Of a DNA stretch of 64,000 bases, positions 26,525 to 35,161 are shown piece by piece (within the stretch, counting starts at the first letter, position 1; every line of letters begins with the position of its first letter). Position numbers and translations under genes: made by a program. The notes under the pieces were generated by a model, which saw only the letters and a list, made by a program, of their open reading frames with translations, did no database searches and was not told where the DNA came from. Origin of the DNA: Devosia sp. Root635 (GTDB lineage: Bacteria > Pseudomonadota > Alphaproteobacteria > Rhizobiales > Devosiaceae); the NCBI RefSeq assembly GCF_001427605.1, contig NZ_LMGZ01000003.1, positions 55,635 to 119,634 on the forward strand, written 5' to 3'.

Positions 26525-27727
26525 ATGCCACGTCCAGGCAGCGAGGCCGTTATTGCCGGATTGGGGGAACCCCCTGTCGGCCGGCTCACGGGAAAAACCC
26601 CCACCGAGCTTCACATCGATGCCGCCATGCTGGCGATCGAGGATTCGGGCATCGACAAGCACGATATCGATGGTCTGATGACCACCGGCACGTTCCTCAA
26701 TGACAATATCCGCCATCACATGATGATCGGCGAGCATCTCGGCATTCACTGCAAGACCTTCGTCGACACGCTGCGCACCGGCGGGCATTCCTATCTCAAC
26801 GGCGTGCAGGTGGCCCAGTGGGCCGTGGAAAGCGGTTTGTGCAAGGCCGTGCTTCTGCTGCGGGGCGACACGACCTTATCCGGCGTGCCCAAGGGCACCT
26901 CGATGAAGGCCTATATCGAATATGGCGCCCACCCCATCGAATTCGAAGTTCCCTTCGGAATTTCAGTGCCGGGCGTCTATGCCATGCTGGCACAGCGCCA
27001 CATGCACGAATACGGCACCACATCCGAGCAACTGGCCAATATCGCCGTGGCGTGCCGGAAACATGCCGCGCTCAACCCCAAGGCATTCAAGCGCGACCCG
27101 ATCACGGTCGACGATGTGCTGAATTCGCGCCTCGTCTCGACCCCGTTGCACCTGCTCGATTGCAGCCCGCCATCGGATGGCGCCGGGGCCATTCTTATCA
27201 CCTCGCGCGAGCGCGCCAGGGATCTCAAAGCCAAGCCCGTACGCATCCTGGGCACCGGGCAGGCGCAGTCCTACTATCACCTGGCCCATCTCGCCCGCGC
27301 CACGGGGGCGCGGCCGGAAGACAAGTCCCGCTTCAGCCTGACCAAGACGGTGCAGTCGGTTGCCGCCGAACGCGCCTTTGGCATGGCAGGCGTCAAACCG
27401 AGCGATATCGATGTCGCCCAGCTCTATGACTCCTTCACCATCACCGTGCTGATGCAGTTCGAAGATCTCGGCTTCTGCGCCAAGGGCGAGGGCGGGGCTT
27501 TCACCGAAAACGGACGCATCGAATTGGGTGGCGACCTGCCGGTCAACACGCATGGGGGCCTGCTGTCCTTCGGGTCCTCGGGTGGCATCAACCACATCAT
27601 CGAGGCCGTCCGCCAGGTGCGCGGCGAATGCGGCGAGCGCCAGGTCAAGGACGTGGAACTCTCGCTGGCAACCAATGTCAGCGCCGTCGCCTCCAATCAC
27701 TCCATTGCCATCTTCGGCCGGGACTGA
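26525..27727 (+). CDS. thiolase-like protein of the SCP-x/Ltp2 type lacking the usual catalytic Cys
   Basis: The 400-residue product has the thiolase fold of the lipid-transfer/SCP-x branch, with DVAQLYDSFT and NTHGGLLSFGSSGG segments. At the position of the normal nucleophilic Cys (about residues 82-88) it reads TLRTGGH, the usual GHP motif is GSS, and the C-terminal Cys is absent. It is therefore unlikely to be a Claisen-type thiolase. The Zn-ribbon/OB protein follows 10 bp later, the pairing seen in Ltp2-ChsH2-like acyl-CoA retro-aldolases. GGAG precedes the ATG. The actual reaction and substrate are unknown. Confidence 0.88.
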   Translation: MPRPGSEAVIAGLGEPPVGRLTGKTPTELHIDAAMLAIEDSGIDKHDIDGLMTTGTFLNDNIRHHMMIGEHLGIHCKTFVDTLRTGGHSYLNGVQVAQWAVESGLCKAVLLLRGDTTLSGVPKGTSMKAYIEYGAHPIEFEVPFGISVPGVYAMLAQRHMHEYGTTSEQLANIAVACRKHAALNPKAFKRDPITVDDVLNSRLVSTPLHLLDCSPPSDGAGAILITSRERARDLKAKPVRILGTGQAQSYYHLAHLARATGARPEDKSRFSLTKTVQSVAAERAFGMAGVKPSDIDVAQLYDSFTITVLMQFEDLGFCAKGEGGAFTENGRIELGGDLPVNTHGGLLSFGSSGGINHIIEAVRQVRGECGERQVKDVELSLATNVSAVASNHSIAIFGRD

Positions 27728-27737
27728 GGATACAGTC

Positions 27738-28133
27738 ATGACACGATATTTGCCTGAACCGACCAAGATATCGAAGCCGTTCTGGGATTCCTGCAAGGCC
27801 GAGGCGATGGAAATCCAGCGCTGCGCCGATTGCGGAACCTATGCGTATTACCCGGTCTATGTCTGTCCGGAATGCGCGTCCCGCCAGCTCGAATGGACTC
27901 GCGTGAGCGGCCGGGGAACAGTCTATACCTACACCGTCGCGGCACAATCGGTCTTCGAGGGCATCGACGGACCCATCGTGGTGGCGCTGATCGAGCTCGA
28001 AGAGGGCGCGATGATGACCTCCAACATCAAGACCAACGATCCGCACGGCGTCCATATCGGCATGCCGGTGAGGCTGGCCTACGAACCGGTCTCCGATGAC
28101 ATCACCCTGCCGGTTTTCGAGGTGGCGTCATGA
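27738..28133 (+). CDS. Zn-ribbon/OB-fold protein (DUF35 family)
   Basis: The 131-residue product has a zinc ribbon with two CxxC pairs (QRCADCGTYAYYP and VCPECASRQL, about residues 30-53) followed by an OB fold (about 60-125). Proteins of this family (for example the ChsH2 domain) bind acyl-CoA for a partner thiolase-like enzyme. It directly follows that enzyme's gene and its stop overlaps the next start (ATGA), which indicates translational coupling. An upstream in-frame extension only shadows the thiolase gene and is ignored. Confidence 0.92.
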   Translation: MTRYLPEPTKISKPFWDSCKAEAMEIQRCADCGTYAYYPVYVCPECASRQLEWTRVSGRGTVYTYTVAAQSVFEGIDGPIVVALIELEEGAMMTSNIKTNDPHGVHIGMPVRLAYEPVSDDITLPVFEVAS

Positions 28134-28993
28134 AGTTGGCGACCTTCGTCCATGAGGGCGTGGAACGGCCGGGGGTAGTGGTCGGCGACCGGATCGTGCC
28201 GACGCCCCATGCCTCGCTGCTGGCCTTGATCCAGGCCGGCCCCAGCGCAATCGCAGAGGCCGGCAAACTGGCGGCTTCGGCCGGCACGAGCGGCGGATAT
28301 CGCCTGAACGCGGTGTCCCTGCGGGCGCCGATCCCAAATCCACCGCGCAACGTGTTCTGCGTCGGCCGGAACTACAAGCTGCATATCGAAGAGGGCGCAC
28401 GCGCCCGCGGCGTCGCCGCGGACTATCCCCGCATGCCGGAATTCTTCACCAAGGCCACCCACGCCGTGTGTGGACCGGGTGATGACATTCGCCTGCCGGG
28501 CATCACGCAGAAGCTCGACTACGAGGTCGAGCTCGCCTTCGTCATCGGCAAGCGTGGCCGGGATATCAAGGCGCGGGACGCGGGGGATCATATCCTTGGA
28601 TACATGGTTCTCAACGATGTAACGGCGCGTGACCTGCAGCGTGGCCATGGCCAGTGGTTCAAGGGAAAATCGCTCGACACCACCTGCCCTGTCGGACCGT
28701 GGATCGTTACCTCCGACGAATTCGACGTGACCGCCGACCACCGTATCTGGCTGAGCGTCAATGGAGAAATGCGCCAGGATTCGCTGACCACCGACATGGT
28801 GTTCGACTGTGCGGCGATCCTGGAGAGCCTGTCCGCCGGCCTGACCGTCGAGCCCGGAGACATCATCACCACCGGAACGCCTTCGGGCGTCGGCCTGGGC
28901 ATGGATCCGCAGGTCTGGCTGCGGGACGGCGACATCATGGAAGCCGGAATCGACGGCATCGGCTCAATCACCAACACCATACGCGCGGTCTGA
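28130..28993 (+). CDS. fumarylacetoacetate hydrolase (FAH) family protein
   Basis: The 287-residue product matches the FAH/HpaG family, which hydrolyses or decarboxylates beta-diketo, oxo or enol acids with a bound divalent metal. The metal-site pattern is DYEVELAFVIGKRGRD, then GYMVLNDVTARDLQ, and the C-terminal GDIITTGTPSGVGLGM is diagnostic. An N-terminal region (about 1-70) precedes the catalytic barrel. The gene is translationally coupled to the DUF35 gene. The presence beside CoA-transferases suggests a step on a keto or hydroxy acid, but the substrate is not identifiable. Confidence 0.93.
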   Translation: MKLATFVHEGVERPGVVVGDRIVPTPHASLLALIQAGPSAIAEAGKLAASAGTSGGYRLNAVSLRAPIPNPPRNVFCVGRNYKLHIEEGARARGVAADYPRMPEFFTKATHAVCGPGDDIRLPGITQKLDYEVELAFVIGKRGRDIKARDAGDHILGYMVLNDVTARDLQRGHGQWFKGKSLDTTCPVGPWIVTSDEFDVTADHRIWLSVNGEMRQDSLTTDMVFDCAAILESLSAGLTVEPGDIITTGTPSGVGLGMDPQVWLRDGDIMEAGIDGIGSITNTIRAV

Positions 28994-29014
28994 CCACCGA
29001 TGCGGGAGACAGAA

Positions 29015-30205
29015 ATGCTGCACGAGACTTCACATTCGACCGAAAGCGCCGGCAAGAAGGGTGCGCTGGACGGGATCAGGGTGCTGGACGTATCCAGGGC
29101 CCTGGCCGGTCCCTATTGCACGATGCTGCTGGGCGATCTGGGCGCCGACGTCATCAAACTGGAAATGCCGGGAACCGGGGACGAGTCGCGTTATTGGGGC
29201 CCTCCCTTTGCCACCTACATGTCATCGAACCGAAACAAGCGCTCGGTGGAGGCGGACCTTCACACCGAAGAGGGCCGGCGCCTGTTCATGGACCTCGTGA
29301 AGACCTCGGACATCGTGGTGGAAAATTTCCGGCCCGGCACGATGAAGCGTTTCGGCCTCGACTACGCCGCCGTGGCCGCGGTGAAGCCCGATATCATCTA
29401 TGTGTCGATCAGCGCCTATGGCCAGACCGGACCGATGTCGCATCGACCGGGTATCGACCTGATGGTGCAGGCGATCAGCGGGCTGATGTCCACCACGGGG
29501 GCGCCCGATGGCCCGGCCTACAAGGCAGGCGGCCCGATTGCAGATATCGTCGGCGGATTCTCCGCCGTCATGTCGGTGATGGCGTCGCTCATGGAGCGCG
29601 GCAAGACCGGCAAGGGCCGCTATATCGACATCGCCATGCTCGATGCCGTGCTGATGGTGCTGAACCAGCAGATCGTCACCTACACCTCGACCAAGAAGCC
29701 CTATCCGCGCACCGGCAATGCCCATCCGCTCATGGCGCCTTATGAGAGCTTTGCCGGCTCGGATCGCGAATTCGTCATGGCGGTGACGAATGAAAAGGCC
29801 TGGAAGGCCTTCGTGTCCCTCAAGGAATTCGGCCATCTGGGCGAAAATCCGCTCTATCGCAGCCAGGTGGAGCGGAACATCAACCGCGGCGCCATGGTCG
29901 AGGAAATCCGGGCCATCTTCGCCACCGATACGGCCGATTACTGGTTGGCCGAACTGGACAAGCGCGGCATTCCCTCCGAGCCCATCCTGACCCTGGCCGA
30001 AGTGGTGGAACTGCCGCACGTCCTCGAACGCGGGTCGCTGATGGAAATCGAGTATCCGCCCAATTCGGGGATAATGACGACCATACCGGGCATGCCCTGG
30101 AAAGACGTGGCCGCGCCGAAGGTGCTTCGCAATCCGCCGGGTCTGGGGCAGCATACCCAGGAGGTACTGGCCGAGCTTTACGGCAAGGCGACCAAGACCA
30201 GCTAG
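29015..30205 (+). CDS. CaiB/BaiF-type (family III) CoA-transferase
   Basis: The 396-residue product has the normal order: N-terminal ALDGIRVLDVSRALAGPYC, GADVIKLEMPGTGD, then the catalytic-Asp region RPGIDLMVQAISGLMSTTG, and a C-terminal region with HPLMAPYESF. It transfers CoA between an acyl-CoA donor and a carboxylic acid. The ATG at 29015 is preferred because GGGAGA lies just upstream; an ATG at 29000 is in frame but has weaker support. It is a second CoA-transferase in the locus besides the rearranged one, and precedes tctB by 27 bp. Confidence 0.93.
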   Translation: MLHETSHSTESAGKKGALDGIRVLDVSRALAGPYCTMLLGDLGADVIKLEMPGTGDESRYWGPPFATYMSSNRNKRSVEADLHTEEGRRLFMDLVKTSDIVVENFRPGTMKRFGLDYAAVAAVKPDIIYVSISAYGQTGPMSHRPGIDLMVQAISGLMSTTGAPDGPAYKAGGPIADIVGGFSAVMSVMASLMERGKTGKGRYIDIAMLDAVLMVLNQQIVTYTSTKKPYPRTGNAHPLMAPYESFAGSDREFVMAVTNEKAWKAFVSLKEFGHLGENPLYRSQVERNINRGAMVEEIRAIFATDTADYWLAELDKRGIPSEPILTLAEVVELPHVLERGSLMEIEYPPNSGIMTTIPGMPWKDVAAPKVLRNPPGLGQHTQEVLAELYGKATKTS

Positions 30206-30232
30206 GCCGCGATCGGCCGGGAGGATAATGCA

Positions 30233-30688
30233 ATGATTGACTGGAAGTCACGGGACGCCGTGTCGGGACTGATGTTCCTGGCCATCGCCATCTATGTGAG
30301 TGTTTCGACCCTGGTGGGGCTGGATATCGGAAGCCTGGACCAGATGGGGCCCGGTTTCTTCCCACTCGCACTGGGAGTCATTCTGGGCGTAATCGGCGTT
30401 GTCGTCCTTGCCAGCGTAAAGCCTGACGAGGATGAGATGCCCCCCGTGAACTGGCGGGCGGTCTGCCTGATCGGAGCCGCGCCAGTTGCCTTCGGGCTGA
30501 CGGTGCGGAGCCTGGGGCTCGTGCCGGCCCTGATTGTCAGCGTGGCCCTGGCGACCTTGTCCAGCAGCAGTATCAGGCCGCTCAACGCCGTGCTGGTCAT
30601 CGTGGGCGTGACGGTATTCTGCGTCGTGCTGTTCAAGTTCGGCATCCGCGTGCCCTACGACCTGATCAATCGCCGATTTCTGCCCTGA
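30233..30688 (+). CDS. tripartite tricarboxylate transporter small membrane protein (TctB family)
   Basis: The 151-residue product has four predicted membrane segments (about 9-27, 35-53, 73-98, 113-139) and the TctB-like MGPGFFPLALGVILG motif in the second. It works with TctA as the membrane part of the transporter, driven by an ion gradient. It is separated from tctA by a 105-bp repeat. No odd feature. Confidence 0.88.
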   Translation: MIDWKSRDAVSGLMFLAIAIYVSVSTLVGLDIGSLDQMGPGFFPLALGVILGVIGVVVLASVKPDEDEMPPVNWRAVCLIGAAPVAFGLTVRSLGLVPALIVSVALATLSSSSIRPLNAVLVIVGVTVFCVVLFKFGIRVPYDLINRRFLP

Positions 30689-30689
30689 A

Positions 30690-30794
30690 GCATGTCTTCC
30701 GAAAGTGGTCCCGGTTCCGGGACCAAGACATGCGCAAACAAAGAACTGAAGCGCATGGAGCGAATCTGAAAGATCGCGACGCGCTTCAGGCCGG
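30690..30794. repeat. dispersed intergenic repeat, copy 2 (tctB-tctA gap)
   Basis: This is the most complete copy. The left half contains CATGTCTTCCGAAAGTGGTC and its loose mirror GGGACCAAGACATG, so CATGTCTT/AAGACATG can pair. The right half has perfect arms CTGAAGCGC and GCGCTTCAG around a 26-nt interior. It fills the whole tctB-tctA gap and supplies part of the leader of tctA. Confidence 0.7.
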
Positions 30795-30802
30795 AGAGAA
30801 AA

Positions 30803-32311
30803 ATGGAAATATTTGAAGGCCTTATGCTGGGCATGAGCGTGGCCGTCAGCCCCATGTCACTGATGCTTTGCCTGCTCGGGGTCACGCTTGGCACGCTTAT
30901 CGGCGTCCTGCCGGGCATTGGCCCGGCAGCAACGATTGCCATGCTGCTGCCCATCACACTGACGCTCAATCCCATCTACGCGATGATCATGCTCGCCGGC
31001 ATCTACTACGGCGCCCAATATGGCGGCTCGATCACCGCAATCCTGGTCAATTTGCCGGGCGAGCCGTCCTCGGCCGTTACCGCGATAGATGGCTATCAGA
31101 TGGCCCGCCAGGGCCGGGCGGGGGTGGCGTTGTCCATTTCGGCGATCGGCTCGTTCGTGGCCGGCACCATCGCGACCCTGGTGATTGCCGTCGCGTCTCC
31201 GGCGCTGAGCCAGATCGCCCTTCGCTTCGGAGCGCCCGAATTCTTCTCGCTCACCCTGCTCGGCATCGTGATGGTCGTGGTGCTCGCGCAAGGCTCGGCA
31301 CTCAAGGGGCTGGGCATGGCCGTGATCGGCCTGATGCTGGGCCTTGTGGGCACGGACGTCTTCACCGCCCAGACCCGTTTCACCTATGGCATCAACGAAT
31401 TCCGCAGCGGCATCGACTTCATCGCCGTCACCATCGGCGTATTCGGTCTCGCAGAAATCATCCGCAACCTGGAGGGCAATGACGCCGAGACCCGCCGGTC
31501 GCACGCCATTTCCACGCTCATGCCGACCCGTGAGGATTTCAGGCGCGCCATCGGCCCCATCTTGCGAGGGACCGGACTGGGCTCGCTGCTGGGTGTGCTG
31601 CCGGGTGGCGGGGCGTTTCTGTCCTCCTTTGCCTCCTATGCCGTCGAGAAAAAGCTGTCCAAGCATCCGGAGGAGTTCGGCAAGGGCGCCATCGAGGGCG
31701 TCGCGGGGCCCGAGAGTGCAAACAATGCCGGCGCGCAGACCTCGTTCATACCCATGCTGACGCTGGGCATCCCTTCCAACGCCGTCATGGCGCTGATGAT
31801 CGGCGCCATGATCGTCCAGGGGATTCAGCCCGGTCCGCGGGTCATCGTCACGCAGCCGGAGCTGTTCTGGGGTCTCATCGCCTCGATGTGGATCGGCAAT
31901 ATGCTGCTGGTGATCCTGAACCTGCCGCTGGTCGGGCTCTGGATCCGGTTGCTGAGAATACCATATTCCGTCCTGTTTCCCGGAATCCTGGCATTCTGCT
32001 GCATCGGCACCTTCACCGCCAACGGTCTTGAGATCGAACTCTATGTCCTCGCGGTCGCCGGGCTGGCGGGCTACCTGTTCTCGCGTCTGGGCTGTGCCCC
32101 TGCTCCCTTCCTCCTCGGCTTCGTGCTCGGTCCCATGGTCGAGGAACATTTCCGCCGCGCCATGCTGATCTCCCAGGGCGATGCCACGGTGTTTTTCACC
32201 CGACCGATCAGTGCCGGTCTGATGGCCCTGGCCTTTGGACTTGCTGCCACGATGTTCATGCCAACGTTGCTGGGCTGGAGAAGGAGGGTCTTCGCCGATG
32301 CCGAGGACTAG
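30803..32311 (+). CDS. tripartite tricarboxylate transporter large membrane protein (TctA family)
   Basis: The 502-residue product has about 11-12 membrane segments and the diagnostic TctA motifs [37 protein letters not shown] and [19 protein letters not shown]. It is the carrier of the tripartite system with the TctC-like binding protein. GGAGAG at the end of the repeat is the ribosome binding site. The next gene begins inside its end (14-bp overlap). Confidence 0.96.
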   Translation: MEIFEGLMLGMSVAVSPMSLMLCLLGVTLGTLIGVLPGIGPAATIAMLLPITLTLNPIYAMIMLAGIYYGAQYGGSITAILVNLPGEPSSAVTAIDGYQMARQGRAGVALSISAIGSFVAGTIATLVIAVASPALSQIALRFGAPEFFSLTLLGIVMVVVLAQGSALKGLGMAVIGLMLGLVGTDVFTAQTRFTYGINEFRSGIDFIAVTIGVFGLAEIIRNLEGNDAETRRSHAISTLMPTREDFRRAIGPILRGTGLGSLLGVLPGGGAFLSSFASYAVEKKLSKHPEEFGKGAIEGVAGPESANNAGAQTSFIPMLTLGIPSNAVMALMIGAMIVQGIQPGPRVIVTQPELFWGLIASMWIGNMLLVILNLPLVGLWIRLLRIPYSVLFPGILAFCCIGTFTANGLEIELYVLAVAGLAGYLFSRLGCAPAPFLLGFVLGPMVEEHFRRAMLISQGDATVFFTRPISAGLMALAFGLAATMFMPTLLGWRRRVFADAED

Positions 32312-32948
32312 TGAAAAGCCTGTTACCCTGAGCTTCGACAATGGCCCCCATCCAGAGGTCACGCCGCTGGTATTGGATGTGCTGGCGCGGCACGATATCC
32401 GCACGACCTTTTTCGTGGTCGGCCAGAAACTCGTCGAGAACCTGGACGTTGCGCGCAGGGCCAGAGACGAAGGGCACTGGATCGGCAACCACACCTGGAG
32501 CCATTCCCATCCGTTTCGTGAAAAGGGCGACGCGGCATTCGTCGCCAGCGAAATAGATCGCACCCAATCGGCGATCGGCGCGCTGGCGCATGACGACAAG
32601 CTGTTTCGCCCCTATGGGGGCGCGGGACGGCGCGATGGCGCCCTCAATTCGGTGGCGGCCGAACACCTCCGGAAGCACCGCTTTACCTGCGTGATGTGGA
32701 ACAGCGTCCCTGGGGACTTCCGCGATGCCGTGGGCTGGCCGGACACCGCGAGGCGCCAGATATCGGAGATCGATTGGCCCCTGGTGGTGCTGCATGACAT
32801 TCATGGTGACGCCATGACGCGGCTCGACCGCTTCGTCTCAACCCTCAAAGACGAAGGCTATAGCTTCCGCCAGGAGCTGCCGGCCAGCACGATCGTCATC
32901 CAAAGAGGCCAGCCGACCGAGGCCCTCGGTGGCGTACTCGCAAATTGA
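32298..32948 (+). CDS. polysaccharide deacetylase-like protein (CE4 fold) with altered metal motif
   Basis: The 216-residue product has the NodB/CE4 layout: motif 1 LSFDNGPHPEVT (about 11-22), TTFFVVGQKL, and motif 2 GNHTWSHSH with the two metal His residues. In motif 1 the usual second Asp (DDGP), a metal ligand, is Asn. No signal peptide is present, so it is cytoplasmic and probably acts on a small amide or N-formyl/acetyl compound rather than a polymer. The ATG at 32298 has AAGGAGGG at 32281-32288 and overlaps the tctA end. Possibly translationally coupled to the transporter. Confidence 0.84.
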   Translation: MPRTSEKPVTLSFDNGPHPEVTPLVLDVLARHDIRTTFFVVGQKLVENLDVARRARDEGHWIGNHTWSHSHPFREKGDAAFVASEIDRTQSAIGALAHDDKLFRPYGGAGRRDGALNSVAAEHLRKHRFTCVMWNSVPGDFRDAVGWPDTARRQISEIDWPLVVLHDIHGDAMTRLDRFVSTLKDEGYSFRQELPASTIVIQRGQPTEALGGVLAN

Positions 32949-32979
32949 ACGAAATTTCGAACGACAAGGGGTGCCGGCA

Positions 32980-34038
32980 ATGGCCAGAATAGCAGTGATC
33001 GAGGGCGACGGCATCGGCAGGGAGGTCGTGCCCGAGGGCATCCGGGTATTGGAGGCCGCAGCCCGCAAGTTCGACCTGAAACTGAGCTTCGACAGCTTCG
33101 ACTTTGCGTCCTGCGACTACTATCTCGAACATGGCAAGATGCTGCCGGACGACTGGAAGAGCCAGATCGGCTCCCACGATGCCATCTTTTTCGGTGCCGT
33201 GGGCGACCCGGCCAGGGTTCCGGACCACATTTCCCTGTGGGGATCGCTGATCCGTTTCCGCCGGGAATTCGATCAATATGTCAATCTTCGGCCCTGCCGG
33301 CTGATGCCGGGCGTGCCGTCTCCGCTGGCGGGCCGGAAAGCCGGCGACATCGACTTCGTCGTGGTCCGGGAGAATACCGAAGGCGAATATTCGTCGGTCG
33401 GGGGGATCATGTTCGCCGGGACCGAGCGGGAATTTGCCCTGCAGGAAACCGTCATGACCCGCATCGGCATCGACCGGGTCGTGCGCTATGCCTTCGAACT
33501 GGCGCGCAAGCGGGAGCGCAAACACCTGACCTCGGCCACCAAGTCCAACGGCATTTCCATCACCATGCCCTATTGGGATAGCCGGGTGGAGGCGATGGCA
33601 GCCGAATTTGCCGACATTGGCTGGGACAAATACCATATCGATATTCTCTGCGCCCATTTCGTGCTCAAACCCGACCGGTTCGACGTCGTCGTCGCCTCCA
33701 ATCTCTTCGGCGATATCCTGTCCGACCTGGGTCCGGCCTGCACGGGAACCATCGGCATTGCCCCATCGGGCAATATCAATCCGGAAGGAAGGTTCCCCTC
33801 GCTCTTCGAGCCGGTGCATGGCTCGGCGCCCGATATTGCCGGCCGCGGCATCGCCAATCCAATCGGCCAGATCTGGGCTGGCGCGATGATGCTGGACCAT
33901 CTTGGCCATGTCGAGGCCGGCCAGGCCATCGTGCGGGCGATCGAGCAGGTTCTGGAAGATCCCGGCCTGCGCACCCGCGACCTCGGCGGCCAGGCCGATA
34001 CCGCAACCTGCGGCACGGCCATAGCCGAAGCCGTCTGA
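32980..34038 (+). CDS. tartrate dehydrogenase/D-malate dehydrogenase-like decarboxylase
   Basis: The 352-residue product belongs to the isocitrate/isopropylmalate dehydrogenase superfamily. Features are IEGDGIGREVVPEG at the N-terminus, RPCRLMPG (substrate arginines), VVRENTEGEYSSVGG, TSATKSNGI with the catalytic Lys, and SNLFGDILSDLG with metal Asp residues. These fit the TtuC/DmlA branch, which oxidises D-malate or tartrate with NAD and Mn. ATG 32980 is used rather than an upstream in-frame ATG at 32929, which overlaps the previous gene. Its placement at the end of the transporter operon suggests malate/tartrate-like chemistry. Confidence 0.9.
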   Translation: MARIAVIEGDGIGREVVPEGIRVLEAAARKFDLKLSFDSFDFASCDYYLEHGKMLPDDWKSQIGSHDAIFFGAVGDPARVPDHISLWGSLIRFRREFDQYVNLRPCRLMPGVPSPLAGRKAGDIDFVVVRENTEGEYSSVGGIMFAGTEREFALQETVMTRIGIDRVVRYAFELARKRERKHLTSATKSNGISITMPYWDSRVEAMAAEFADIGWDKYHIDILCAHFVLKPDRFDVVVASNLFGDILSDLGPACTGTIGIAPSGNINPEGRFPSLFEPVHGSAPDIAGRGIANPIGQIWAGAMMLDHLGHVEAGQAIVRAIEQVLEDPGLRTRDLGGQADTATCGTAIAEAV

Positions 34039-34039
34039 A

Positions 34040-34118
34040 GGTGGCCCCCGTTTCCGGGCCAAGACATGCGCAAAAAACAGGAGCTAAAGCGCATAGAGCG
34101 AATCTACGCGCTTTGGCC
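34040..34118. repeat. dispersed intergenic repeat, copy 3 (downstream of the dehydrogenase)
   Basis: It shares AAGACATGCGCAAA with copy 2 and GAGCTAAAGCGC plus TAGAGCGAA with copy 1. Arms GCTAAAGCGC and GCGCTTTGGC can pair with one wobble, so the hairpin is kept although the arm sequence differs from copy 2. It may act as a terminator or mRNA-stabilising structure for the catabolic operon. Confidence 0.65.
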
Positions 34119-34437
34119 AAGCTCCACCCGTCCAGCATAGACGTATGCTCGCCCTGGCACGCGGAATGCGCCAACGCGTTGGCAATTCTGAATGCGTGGA
34201 AATGGCACACCGGCCAGAATGAAACTGCGAACTCATATCTTATTGAAGTCGAACGATAAATTCAATCGATCTGCGGTGGCCCTGTCTGCTCTGCCACCCA
34301 AAAAGCACACTTCGTGATCCAGCAATTTGCCGTAGCGATAATTCGACGGCCGGCGCTCAATTCAGTCATGCACGCCGCTTTGCGAACTTCTGAAAGGGGG
34401 GGCGTCTGCCCGATCACGGTCATCGAAGAGCTTCAGC
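34119..34437. other. gap without a recognised gene
   Basis: About 320 bp between the repeat and the stop of the secreted-protein gene, which runs toward it. Base composition is less GC rich than the flanks. Short open frames occur but none has a ribosome binding site or family motif. I see no RNA gene or promoter in it. Confidence 0.5.
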
Positions 34438-35157
34438 CTAGGACCCCGTGCGGACGAAATCGTAGACTGCGGTCGTCCGGCAGTCGGCCATGCCAAGCAT
34501 AGCAAGGGCGGAGGCATTGGCGCCGTTCGCCGCGGCAATTCGTATCTGCACCGACGCCGTGGCCCGTTCCGGCGTGAGCAGGCTCGAGGTCAGCGCGCCG
34601 GTCACGCTCAGAACCGGATTGGCCTCCAGTTGCAGGTGGCCTACAAATTGCCCCGGCGACCGTTCCGACCACCGGACCGGCGTAGAACTGTCCCCGACGC
34701 TGAGTTTGGCCGGATCATAGCGACCGCCCCAGGCCACGTGCCTTTGCATCACCATGCCTGCCACGACCGGACGTACCATCTCGTCAACCTGGGGTGGGCA
34801 TCCGGTGACGGTCTGCACCCGCACCGTACCGGTCCAGGCGCCATCCAGCGGCTGGACGGAATCGAACAGGACGATCTCGCAGCGGCCGATACCGCCTGCC
34901 GCTTGGTGCACCTGATCCGGGCTCAGCGGCGAGAGATAGGATTTTCCGCCGCTGCTGACATAGGTCATGCTGACCGCATTGGCCGGAATGTCCGGCCCGA
35001 GCAGGAAAACCAGGTCGTCGGCGTTCAATGCTGTCAGGGTGCAGACGCAGCCACCGCCATCGCATTTGGCGACAACCAGCTTTTCGCCGGTCGGTTGCGC
35101 CGATGCCGGCGAGGAGGGAAGAGCGGCGAGAAACGCCAGGACAAACAGCAGCCGCAT
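34438..35157 (-). CDS. secreted protein of unknown function, downstream of a VWA protein
   Basis: The 239-residue product has a signal peptide (about 1-20, cleaved after ASA). The mature part starts with a Cys-rich stretch (KCDGGGCVCTLTAL) and has further Cys residues near GRCEIV, VTGCPP and the C-terminus, which could form disulfides. No domain is recognised. It starts 4 bp after the VWA gene stop and is almost surely cotranscribed with it, so a joint periplasmic or surface role is likely. Confidence 0.8.
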   Translation of the reverse strand: MRLLFVLAFLAALPSSPASAQPTGEKLVVAKCDGGGCVCTLTALNADDLVFLLGPDIPANAVSMTYVSSGGKSYLSPLSPDQVHQAAGGIGRCEIVLFDSVQPLDGAWTGTVRVQTVTGCPPQVDEMVRPVVAGMVMQRHVAWGGRYDPAKLSVGDSSTPVRWSERSPGQFVGHLQLEANPVLSVTGALTSSLLTPERATASVQIRIAAANGANASALAMLGMADCRTTAVYDFVRTGS

Positions 35158-35161
35158 CGCC

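Noticed and set aside
30857..32599. 580-residue leftward frame opposite tctA
   Set aside because: Shadow of tctA; composition is rich in Gln, Asp and His as expected for antisense of membrane genes.
34041..34259. Small rightward frame of 72 residues after the dehydrogenase gene
   Set aside because: It begins inside a dispersed repeat, has no ribosome binding site and no recognisable sequence.
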